From an uncultured Mycoplasmatota bacterium (GTDB lineage: Bacteria > Bacillota_I > Bacilli_A > RF39 > UBA660): a DNA stretch of 15,160 nt. A model generated the notes under the pieces. It did not search any database. It had not been told where the DNA came from and was given only the letters and a program-made list of their open reading frames with translations. The stretch spans positions 1-15,160 of the forward strand of contig UROI01000025.1 in the NCBI GenBank assembly GCA_900549325.1, given 5' to 3'. Position 1 is the first letter of the stretch, and each line of letters starts with the position of its first letter. The position numbers and the translations under genes are program-made. Below, piece by piece: positions 1-5,989 of this stretch.

Positions 1-327
1 CATTAATATTCTTAATAATATCAAATAGTTTTTTACCAGCATAATTATCTATTATAATTATTTCTTTCCTTGTTTTTGATTGTTTTTATTCAAGGTTTCA
101 ATTTGAAACCTTGAATAAATAGAAGAATATTCTTCTTTTGTTAATTGAAACATAAATCTTTCTGGAAATTTATTTATATGTCTTTTAACCGCTAAATTAA
201 GTGATTTGGTTCCGTTTTTACAACCATATAATCTTGCTAAATCAGAATCTAACATTACTTGTTTTCCTCTAATTTCATATATCATATTTTCTATTTTCAC
301 ATCATTTTTAACAATTACATTATTCAT
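1..327 (-). pseudogene. ORF6N-domain gene, copy A: internal deletion plus frameshift, cut by the left edge
   Basis: The readable frame (327 down to 58) encodes 89 residues: an ORF6N-type DNA-binding N-terminus with the core MLDSDLARLYG and FPERFMFQLTKEE, then QKQGKK and a stop. Immediately beyond, in another frame (about 79 down to 2), the translation gives KEIIIIDNYAGKKLFDIIKN. This matches residues 184-202 of the intact neighbour (KEIIIIDNYAGRELFNIIKD). About 100 codons of the ORF6N C-terminal half and the linker are therefore missing, and the reading frame is shifted at the junction. The rest of the PLD-like domain lies outside the window or is lost. The first 34 codons, the RBS (AAGGAGG, minus strand, 336-342) and the spacer are almost identical to copy B at 489-1349, so this is a recent duplicate. 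The truncated peptide could still be made; whether it binds DNA is unknown. Confidence 0.8.
85..119. repeat. Perfect 35-bp palindrome inside ORF6N copy A
   Basis: Two 17-base arms pair perfectly around a single central base (T102). The core is GGTTTCAATTTGAAACC. The palindrome lies entirely inside the coding part of copy A and covers residues 70-81 (about IYSRFQIETLNK). Copy B has a different palindrome at the equivalent place. In RNA it would form a long hairpin with almost no loop; in DNA it is a dyad of operator type. Confidence 0.9.
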
Positions 328-353
328 TTATTATGCCTCCTTGTATATAACCT

Positions 354-380
354 TTTGAAGTCGAAAATTTCGACTTCAAA
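354..380. repeat. Perfect 27-bp palindrome in the leader of ORF6N copy A
   Basis: Arms of 13 bases (TTTGAAGTCGAAA and its complement) flank one central base at 367. The site lies 11 bases upstream (minus strand) of the AAGGAGG ribosome binding site of copy A. Its 15-base core GTCGAAAATTTCGAC (360-374) recurs exactly inside the coding region of copy B (1128-1142). It may be an operator or an RNA hairpin affecting ribosome access. Confidence 0.85.
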
Positions 381-395
381 GAATTATATTCTTAG

Positions 396-428
396 TTAGA
401 TTAAGCCTAATTCATAGTCTTAATCTAA
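396..428. repeat. Inverted repeat between the two ORF6N copies
   Basis: TTAGATTAAG (396-405) and CTTAATCTAA (419-428) form 10-base arms with a 13-base loop. It sits in the roughly 160-base gap between the intact copy's stop codon and copy A. No T-run follows on either strand, so it is not an obvious terminator. Apart from this, the palindrome at 354-380 and an AT-only hairpin (461-468 with 478-485), I see nothing in this gap. Confidence 0.4.
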
Positions 429-488
429 TATATCAACCATATCTATTATTATAAGCAGTGACTATATATTTTATTTTTATATAGTTAT

Positions 489-1349
489 TTATATTGTTTT
501 TAATCTTTCTAATAAATCTTTTATTATTTTAGTATCTTCTATTTTAGTTATTGCAAAACATTTCTTACCTAAATCTTTAAAGGATGCTCCAGAATGATAT
601 AACACTTTATTATCTATTACAATAAATCTATCATGAAATATATCGGTAGTAAATATACTAAGATTACTGTATTGTTTTTCATATTTTTCTTTTGCTGTAT
701 TATCTATATTTTCTGTATATACTTTAATGTTAACCTTAATATCTTTAATAATATTAAATAGTTCTCTTCCTGCATAATTATCAATAATTATTATTTCTTT
801 TTTACTCTTAGATAATGTTTTTATAAGCAGATTATAAGCATCATATATTTGTCCTTCATAAAAAATATGATTATTTTCTTCTTCAGTGCTTAATTTATTT
901 AGTATTAAGTCGATTTTACTATCGTGTTCTAATACTAATTTGTTAATATATTTTTGTTCTATTAAGTTATAATTAATATACTTTTTCATAGCAACAAAAG
1001 TATCCATTATAGCCATTGTCATAGAGGTTGCTAATTTACTTTTTAAAATAGTAGCAAGCATATATATACCTTGTTCTGTAAAAACTCTAGGATTTTTGTA
1101 CTTACCACCTCGTTTTTCTATCTTTTGGTCGAAAATTTCGACCAAAAGATTATTACTTTCATCATCAGTAAGTTTAAAACAATATCTTTCAGGAAACTTT
1201 TCTATGTTATTTTTAACTGCTTCATTTATTCTTTTTGTTTCAACATTATAAAGTTTAGCCAAGTCAGAGTCTAACATTACCTGTTTTCCTCTAATTTCAT
1301 ATATCATATCTTCTATTTTTACATCATTTTTAACAATTACATTATTCAT
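489..1349 (-). CDS. ORF6N-domain protein with C-terminal PLD-like domain (copy B, intact)
   Basis: A 286-residue protein. Residues 8-100 form an ORF6N-type DNA-binding domain as found in phage antirepressors and mobile-element proteins: GKQVMLDSDLAKLYNVETKR, then KFPERYCFKL and the conserved FTEQGIYML. A helical linker (about 115-165) follows. Residues 165-286 resemble the single-motif PLD-like domain often joined to ORF6N: KEIIIIDNYAG, then HDRFIVID, which fits HxKx4D with Arg for Lys, then GASFKDLGKK. The start is supported by GGAG (minus strand, near 1358-1363), and a strong promoter lies upstream (1438-1466). The leader holds an imperfect palindrome and the coding region a perfect one. 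Likely a regulator or defence/antirepressor protein of mobile origin. Whether the PLD-like part cuts nucleic acid cannot be told from sequence. Confidence 0.85.
   Translation of the reverse strand: MNNVIVKNDVKIEDMIYEIRGKQVMLDSDLAKLYNVETKRINEAVKNNIEKFPERYCFKLTDDESNNLLVEIFDQKIEKRGGKYKNPRVFTEQGIYMLATILKSKLATSMTMAIMDTFVAMKKYINYNLIEQKYINKLVLEHDSKIDLILNKLSTEEENNHIFYEGQIYDAYNLLIKTLSKSKKEIIIIDNYAGRELFNIIKDIKVNIKVYTENIDNTAKEKYEKQYSNLSIFTTDIFHDRFIVIDNKVLYHSGASFKDLGKKCFAITKIEDTKIIKDLLERLKTI
1120..1150. repeat. Perfect 31-bp palindrome inside ORF6N copy B
   Basis: Arms of 15 bases pair around the single base A1135. It covers residues 67-77 of copy B (NLLVEIFDQKI), between KFPERYCFKL and FTEQGI, the same part of the domain where copy A carries its own palindrome. 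The core GTCGAAAATTTCGAC equals that of the copy A leader palindrome. Confidence 0.9.
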
Positions 1350-1365
1350 TTATTATGTCTCCTTT

Positions 1366-1393
1366 TTTGAAGTCGAAAATTTCGTACATCAAA
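1366..1393. repeat. Imperfect palindrome in the leader of ORF6N copy B
   Basis: The left arm and centre (TTTGAAGTCGAAAATTTCG) are identical to the copy A leader palindrome. The right arm has changed to TACATCAAA instead of ACTTCAAA, leaving an interrupted stem (5 bp, mismatch, 2 bp, bulge, 5 bp). It lies a few bases upstream of the ribosome binding site on the minus strand, within the inferred transcript. Confidence 0.75.
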
Positions 1394-1437
1394 GAATTAT
1401 TTATTAAATCTTTCTCTTTATCATTGTCTTAGTGTTT

Positions 1438-1466
1438 ATAATAATATAAATATTAACTTGTGTCAA
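1438..1466 (-). promoter_or_regulatory. Promoter of the intact ORF6N gene
   Basis: On the minus strand a perfect -35 TTGACA (1466-1461) is followed by a 17-base spacer and TATTAT (1443-1438). Transcription should start near 1431, giving a leader of about 80 bases that contains the imperfect palindrome. Confidence 0.7.
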
Positions 1467-1516
1467 TGTATTATTTTAAATTTAAATATATATTCATGGC
1501 TTATATATAATAGACT

Positions 1517-1573
1517 TTATTTTGAGACTAAAGTTAGGCTCAAAATAACACTATGAGACCTTGGCTCATAGTG
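1517..1573. repeat. Two abutting hairpins between ORF6N copy B and proS
   Basis: Hairpin 1: TTATTTTGAG (1517-1526) pairs with CTCAAAATAA (1539-1548). Hairpin 2: CACTATGAG (1549-1557) pairs with CTCATAGTG (1565-1573). Both have the same top: GAG, an A/G mismatch, then a short inner C-G helix closing a small loop. No T-run follows on either strand. A TATAAT at 1506-1511, with no good -35, could start a plus-strand RNA at the foot of hairpin 1 and make them part of a proS leader. Otherwise they are DNA sites between divergent promoters. The rest of the 1350-1654 intergenic region is AT-rich promoter DNA. Confidence 0.6.
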
Positions 1574-1621
1574 AAAGGAATAAAAAAATAATATATTTAT
1601 ATAGATATTTATCTATTTTTA

Positions 1622-1630
1622 TGATAGAAT
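1622..1630 (+). promoter_or_regulatory. Candidate extended -10 of proS
   Basis: TGATAGAAT fits an extended -10 (TGnTANAAT), the form also seen before the genes at 3986, 5990 and near 14899. No TTGACA-like -35 is visible at 16-18 bases. It would give a short leader that ends at the GAGGTG ribosome binding site (1644-1649). Confidence 0.45.
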
Positions 1631-1654
1631 TAATATTAGTGATGAGGTGTAAGT

Positions 1655-3088
1655 ATGAATAATAAACAAAATAATAAGATAACAAGTAGAGATGTAGATT
1701 TTGCTAAATGGTATACTGATGTAGTAATGGCCGCTAAACTAAGTAGTTATTCTAATACTAAAGGATGTATGGTAATAGAACCTAATGGCTATGCTATATG
1801 GGAAAATATGCAAAAAGTATTGGATGGTATGTTTAAAGAAACAGGACATAGAAATGTATATATGCCTTTATTAATACCAGAGAATCTACTAAAAAAAGAA
1901 GGAGAATTAGTAAAAGGATTTGCTCCTGAAGTAGCATGGGTTACTGAAGGTGGTAATAAAAAATTAGATGAAAGACTATGTATTAGACCTACATCGGAGA
2001 CAGTATTTTCTGATTACTATGCTAGTACTGTTAAATCTTATAGAGATTTACCTAAATTATATAATCAGTGGTGTAGTGTATTAAGATGGGAAAAAGAAAC
2101 TAGACCATTCTTAAGAAGTAGAGAATTCTTATGGCAAGAAGGACATACTATTCATGAAACTAAAGAAGAAGCAGAAGCAGAAACATTAAATATGCTAAAT
2201 ATTTATAATAAGTTCTTTCATGATTACTTAGCTATTCCTAGTATCGTAGGGAGAAAGACAGAGAAAGAAAAGTTTGCAGGAGCAGAATATACATATACAG
2301 TAGAAGCACTTATGTATAATGGAGTAGCTCTTCAATCAGGTACTAGTCATTTCTTTGGACAAAAGTTTTCTAAAGCCTATGATATAAAATATTTAAATAG
2401 AGAAAATAAATTAGATTATCCATATCAAACTTCTTGGGGAGTAAGTACTAGAATGATGGGAGCTTTAATAATGGTTCATTCTGATGACTACGGACTTGTA
2501 TTACCTCCTAGAATAGCTCCTAATAAAGTAGTTATTATTCCTATTAGTAGTGATTTAGAAATAACGAGTATGGCTAATGATTACTTAGATAAGTTAAAGA
2601 AAGAAGGAATAGAGGCTTATATTGACGATAGTGAGAAGTCTCCTGGATATAAGTTTGCTGAAGCCGAAGTACTTGGTATACCTGTTAGAATAGAAATAGG
2701 TAAGAGAGATCTAGAAAATAATGTTATTACTTTAGTAAGAAGAGATACTAGAGAGAAGATGCAAGTATTTACTAATACCGATATAGTACATGATGTTAAA
2801 TTATTACTCGAAGATATTCAAAGAGATATGTATGATAGAGCTTTAAGAAGAAGAGAAGAAATGACTTATACTTGTACTGATATCGAAGACTTTAAAGACA
2901 TTATTAATAATCATCCTGGTTTTGTTAAGGCTATGTGGTGTGGAGATACTGCTTGTGAAGAAAAAATAAAAGAAATTAGAGGATGTAAATCTAGATGCAT
3001 TCCATTTGAAGAAGAACATTTAAGTGATAAGTGTATCGTATGTGGCAGGGAAGCTAAACACATGGTTGTTTGGGGTATTCAATATTAA
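1655..3088 (+). CDS. proS: Prolyl-tRNA synthetase (zinc-site, editing-domain-free type)
   Basis: 477 residues, the usual length of the archaeal/eukaryote-like ProRS also found in some bacteria. It charges tRNA-Pro with proline in the cytoplasm. Visible class II features: the proline-binding RPTSET (111-116), motif 2 RWEKETRPFLRSREFLWQEG (144-163) and motif 3 around GVSTRMMGA (262-270). The anticodon-binding domain starts near PNKVVIIPI. The C-terminal domain has Cys429, Cys434, Cys460 and Cys463, spaced like the family's zinc site, and the protein ends in Tyr, as is typical. The roughly 180-residue editing insert of the E. coli type is absent. The start is set by GAGGTG at 1644-1649. The gene has its own terminator and is not in an operon with its neighbours. 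Confidence 0.97.
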   Translation: MNNKQNNKITSRDVDFAKWYTDVVMAAKLSSYSNTKGCMVIEPNGYAIWENMQKVLDGMFKETGHRNVYMPLLIPENLLKKEGELVKGFAPEVAWVTEGGNKKLDERLCIRPTSETVFSDYYASTVKSYRDLPKLYNQWCSVLRWEKETRPFLRSREFLWQEGHTIHETKEEAEAETLNMLNIYNKFFHDYLAIPSIVGRKTEKEKFAGAEYTYTVEALMYNGVALQSGTSHFFGQKFSKAYDIKYLNRENKLDYPYQTSWGVSTRMMGALIMVHSDDYGLVLPPRIAPNKVVIIPISSDLEITSMANDYLDKLKKEGIEAYIDDSEKSPGYKFAEAEVLGIPVRIEIGKRDLENNVITLVRRDTREKMQVFTNTDIVHDVKLLLEDIQRDMYDRALRRREEMTYTCTDIEDFKDIINNHPGFVKAMWCGDTACEEKIKEIRGCKSRCIPFEEEHLSDKCIVCGREAKHMVVWGIQY

Positions 3089-3093
3089 TATAG

Positions 3094-3124
3094 AACTATA
3101 GTCTTCATGTACTATAGTTTTTTA
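3094..3124 (+). terminator. Terminator after proS
   Basis: AACTATAGT (3094-3102), an 8-base loop and ACTATAGTT (3111-3119) form a 9-bp stem followed by a T-run. It begins six bases after the proS stop codon. Confidence 0.85.
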
Positions 3125-3154
3125 TTGACAAACATAATAATCCTATAATAAAAT
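3125..3154 (+). promoter_or_regulatory. Promoter of the 34-residue-repeat gene
   Basis: A perfect -35 TTGACA (3125-3130), an 18-base spacer and TAAAAT (3149-3154). Transcription should begin near 3161, only a dozen bases before the start codon. The -35 directly follows the proS terminator T-run. Confidence 0.7.
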
Positions 3155-3165
3155 TATTATAGGAT
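3140..3165. promoter_or_regulatory. 26-bp palindrome over the -10 of the repeat gene (possible operator)
   Basis: ATCCTATAATAA (3140-3151) and TTATTATAGGAT (3154-3165) are perfect 12-base arms around two bases. The site covers the -10 box and the inferred start point, a typical repressor position. The right arm also includes AGGAT, part of the ribosome binding region. AT-rich DNA makes chance palindromes more likely, so the operator role is only inferred. Confidence 0.45.
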
Positions 3166-3173
3166 GTGGTTAT

Positions 3174-3911
3174 ATGACAAAAGATGAATTATTGAATACC
3201 TTAAGAAAAAAGAATATCAATAATTATAATGATAAAATTTTAGATAGAAATGAATATATCTTGAAGCTACTATTAACTTTAGATGATAGTTTAGTTAAAA
3301 TAGGTATCGATATTATTAATTTATATGAAGATGATATACTTGCTTCAGAAGCAATTGATATATTAAGAAGGCATCCTAATATGAATGTAATAAGATGTTT
3401 GACTAATGAGACTTCTATTAAAGGTAATGTATCGTTAGAAGGTGCCGAAATATTATGTGGTTCTAAAGAAGCATTTAATGCTTCTTGTTGGTGTGATATA
3501 CTATGCAATGAGACTGCTATTAAAAGTGGTATAGCTTTAGAAGGAACTAAGATAATTAATCATTCTAAGAAATGGTATAATGCCTACTATGGAAGATATC
3601 CTCTAACTGATATAAATGTTATTAATGCTGGTTATTCTTTAATCGGAGCCAATATTATTAATAATTCGGATAAAGAATATAAAGCATTATTTGCTAGTAT
3701 GGCTTTATGTAGTGAATATCTACTTAGTACTGGTAATGTAGTAAACATAGCGGAAAAAATTAATACTTCTAGCGACTGGAAAATGGCCTGTGAAATACTA
3801 GATAAGTATTTAATAAATGATAAAATAAATCTTAAAGAAGATACTTTATATAAAGATGAATCTTATTCATTACTTACAAATAATATGGTAAGAAGAAGAG
3901 TTAAATATTAA
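3174..3911 (+). CDS. Protein of unknown function with 34-residue repeats
   Basis: 245 residues; I do not recognise the family. A repeat with a strict 34-residue period fills the middle: LEGAEIL (88-94), LEGTKII (122-128), LIGANII (156-162) and VNIAEKI (190-196), with the pivotal Ala/Thr at 91, 125, 159 and 193. Units 1 and 2 also share NET(S/A)I at 78 and 112. Each unit is predicted from composition to be two helices, so an alpha-solenoid scaffold is likely. The N-terminus (1-75) is helical and may hold a decayed unit. Residues 95-111 are rich in Cys (CGSKEAFNASCWCDILC). No signal peptide or membrane segment is seen, so it is probably cytoplasmic. It is a single-gene unit with its own promoter and terminator. 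The start follows AGGATG (3161-3166). Confidence 0.75.
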   Translation: MTKDELLNTLRKKNINNYNDKILDRNEYILKLLLTLDDSLVKIGIDIINLYEDDILASEAIDILRRHPNMNVIRCLTNETSIKGNVSLEGAEILCGSKEAFNASCWCDILCNETAIKSGIALEGTKIINHSKKWYNAYYGRYPLTDINVINAGYSLIGANIINNSDKEYKALFASMALCSEYLLSTGNVVNIAEKINTSSDWKMACEILDKYLINDKINLKEDTLYKDESYSLLTNNMVRRRVKY

Positions 3912-3925
3912 AAGACTTGAAAAAC

Positions 3926-3951
3926 AAAAGACTTGAAAAACAAGTCTTTTT
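3926..3951 (+). terminator. Terminator after the repeat gene
   Basis: AAAAGACTTG (3926-3935), an AAAAA loop and CAAGTCTTTT (3941-3950) form a 10-bp stem ending in Ts. A partial direct copy of the left arm (AAAGACTTGAAAAACAA) lies just upstream at 3911-3927. Confidence 0.85.
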
Positions 3952-3961
3952 ATGGTATACT
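3933..3961 (+). promoter_or_regulatory. Promoter of the adenylate-forming enzyme gene, overlapping the terminator
   Basis: -35 TTGAAA (3933-3938), a 17-base spacer and TATACT (3956-3961) preceded by TGG (extended -10). The -35 is made from the end of the terminator's left arm and its loop, so one stretch ends one transcript and starts the next. Confidence 0.65.
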
Positions 3962-3985
3962 AATGCCAGTTTTTGGGGTGATATA

Positions 3986-5923
3986 ATGGAATTTAATAAT
4001 GAAAAATTTAAAAATACTTCCTTTGTTATTGATAAGGAAAAGAAAATAGAAGGAAGGATAGCTTCGGATATTAAACCTTGGCTTAAGTTTTATGATGTTG
4101 ATGTAGAAAAGTATACAGATGAAAAGACAGCATATTTAAATACTGATATGAATGTATATGATTACTTTTTAGCAGTTACCAAACAATATGGTAATGCTTT
4201 AATGATACCTTATTGCGGTAAAAACTACCATAGAGAAGATGTAATAACTGAAGTAGAAAAGTACATCAAAAGATTTAATAAAATGGGAATTAATAAAGGT
4301 GATATTGTTTCCTTTATGATGCTTAATAATCCTGATATTATTTTTATGTGGCTTGCCTTATCCAAGATAGGTGCAATAACTAATCTAATTAAGTTTGATG
4401 AAGCAGAAGAGAGAATTAGAGATATATTAAATAAAACAGAATCTAAATATTTCTTTATTTCTGATGTACCGCTTATTACTGAAAAAGTAAGTAAGGGAAT
4501 AGTGGGTACAAATAATTTAGAAAAAATAATATGTATATCTTTATTTGAAAGTTTATCAGGTCTTCAGAAAGTTAGTATGCTAATAGATAATATTAAAGAT
4601 AAAGATGAAAAAGATAGCATGTATAAAGAAATAAAATCTACGCTAGATAATATGAAAAAACAGCAAGCAGAATCAGATAGTTATAAGACTGATAATAGAT
4701 TTATATCATTTAGTGAATGGAAGAGAAGTACGAAAGATGGTAAATTAATCAATAGACCTAATCCAAAAGGTAGTGAAATATCTACAATTGTATATACTGG
4801 TGGTACTACTGGTAACGCTAAAGGAGTTCCACTTACTAATTTAAATCTTACTAGTAGTGCTTATGGATTTAAACTTGGTGAATATGATTTTGATTTTGGA
4901 AAAAGTTCAATGAGTATTTTACCTCCATCAATAGCTTATTATTTCAATGCAACATATTGTCTTATGTGCTGCGGTGTTTCTACTAGACTAATTCCTTTCT
5001 TTACACCAGAAGGATATCCAAAGTTATTAAATAAATATAAACCTAATATATTTTTAGGTGGACCAATTCTATTTAATGAAATGGTTGACAGTGGTATAAT
5101 AAAAGATACTTCATTTATAACTAGTCCAATATCCGGTGGAGATAAACTGGCAGTAGCTGAAGAAGAAAGAGCGAATAATTATATAAAAGAACATGGCGGT
5201 ACTGCTGTTATTCATCAGGGATATGGAGAAAGTGAATGTACTGCTGCTGCTACATACGCTAAAACAAATGCTTATGCCCTGGGTAGTATTGGTATACCTT
5301 TTATAAATGTACTTGTTAGTATTTTTGATGAAGATAATAATGAAATACCATTTGGTGAAGGTAAAATAGGTGAGATATGTATAAGTGGACCTACTGTTAT
5401 GGATGGCTACTATAAAGATAAAAAAGAAACAGAAGATGTATTAAAAAAACATAAAGATGGAAGAATGTGGCTTCATACTAAAGATTATGGTTATATGGAT
5501 AATGATGGTAGAATATATCACTGTGGTAGAGCAAAAAGAATGATAACTAGACATGGAGATAAAGTATGGTTAACTGCAATTGAAGAAATTATCAAAACTC
5601 ATCATAATGTTTATGATTGTTGTACTGTCAAAGGTAATGATGCAGTAGAAAGAGAAGTTCCGGTTTGTTATATTGTCTTCAATGATGATAGTAAAAAGGT
5701 AGAGACAGTTAAAGAACTTGATGATATGATAAAGGCTAAATTAAAGGAACTATATATACCAAAATATTATGTAAAAACTGATGAAATACCATTAACAGAA
5801 GTTAACAAAAAAGTAGACTTTGTTAAACTTGAAAAAATAGATATATTTGACAAAGATATTTACCAAATGAATGGTAATTTAATAGAACCAAAAAGAAGTA
5901 AAACAAAAATTAAAACATTTTAG
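3986..5923 (+). CDS. AMP-forming acyl-CoA synthetase-like (adenylate-forming) enzyme
   Basis: 645 residues from ATG 3986, which follows GGGGTG at 3975-3980. An upstream in-frame TTG at 3917 lies inside the previous gene's terminator and is rejected. Motifs of the ANL superfamily: the phosphate loop YTGGTTGNAKG (270-280), GYGESE (412-417), the hinge region GRAKRMITRHGD (514-525), and near the end PLTEVNKKVD (602-611), which holds the candidate catalytic Lys (608 or 609). Such enzymes activate a carboxylic acid as the acyl-AMP and usually transfer it to CoA. The substrate cannot be told. About 70 residues with a KDKDEKDSMYKE-type charged stretch (200-240) make it longer than a typical 500-560-residue member. 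No signal peptide, so a cytoplasmic or membrane-peripheral enzyme. It is transcribed alone. Confidence 0.9.
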   Translation: MEFNNEKFKNTSFVIDKEKKIEGRIASDIKPWLKFYDVDVEKYTDEKTAYLNTDMNVYDYFLAVTKQYGNALMIPYCGKNYHREDVITEVEKYIKRFNKMGINKGDIVSFMMLNNPDIIFMWLALSKIGAITNLIKFDEAEERIRDILNKTESKYFFISDVPLITEKVSKGIVGTNNLEKIICISLFESLSGLQKVSMLIDNIKDKDEKDSMYKEIKSTLDNMKKQQAESDSYKTDNRFISFSEWKRSTKDGKLINRPNPKGSEISTIVYTGGTTGNAKGVPLTNLNLTSSAYGFKLGEYDFDFGKSSMSILPPSIAYYFNATYCLMCCGVSTRLIPFFTPEGYPKLLNKYKPNIFLGGPILFNEMVDSGIIKDTSFITSPISGGDKLAVAEEERANNYIKEHGGTAVIHQGYGESECTAAATYAKTNAYALGSIGIPFINVLVSIFDEDNNEIPFGEGKIGEICISGPTVMDGYYKDKKETEDVLKKHKDGRMWLHTKDYGYMDNDGRIYHCGRAKRMITRHGDKVWLTAIEEIIKTHHNVYDCCTVKGNDAVEREVPVCYIVFNDDSKKVETVKELDDMIKAKLKELYIPKYYVKTDEIPLTEVNKKVDFVKLEKIDIFDKDIYQMNGNLIEPKRSKTKIKTF

Positions 5924-5944
5924 AACATTCTAGGATGTTTTTTT
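5924..5944 (+). terminator. Weak terminator after the adenylate-forming enzyme gene
   Basis: AACAT (5924-5928) pairs with ATGTT (5935-5939) and is followed by a run of seven Ts (5938-5944). The stem is short, so termination may be partial. Confidence 0.6.
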
Positions 5945-5954
5945 CTGTATTCTA

Positions 5955-5963
5955 TGATATAAT
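5955..5963 (+). promoter_or_regulatory. Extended -10 of the kinase-like gene
   Basis: TGATATAAT is a perfect extended -10. No good -35 is present in the preceding T-run. The AGGAGAG ribosome binding site is at 5976-5982. Confidence 0.6.
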
Positions 5964-5989
5964 TACTCTATAGATAGGAGAGAAGCAAT

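Noticed and set aside
1071..1274. Plus-strand open frame antisense to the ORF6N gene
   Set aside because: It is fully inside the coding region of the minus-strand gene, lacks a ribosome binding site and resembles no known protein.
1500..1654. T-box riboswitch upstream of proS
   Set aside because: The T-box sequence, long stem I with specifier loop, and a terminator before proS are all absent; only two short hairpins are present.
3224..3508. Minus-strand open frame inside the repeat-protein gene
   Set aside because: Shadow of the plus-strand gene, with no ribosome binding site. The same applies to minus-strand frames at 10048-10278, 10648-10896, 11563-11769 and 13708-13950.
3917..3985. Upstream TTG start adding 23 residues to the adenylate-forming enzyme
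   Set aside because: The extra codons lie in the previous gene's terminator and in the promoter; ATG 3986 has GGGGTG at a good distance.
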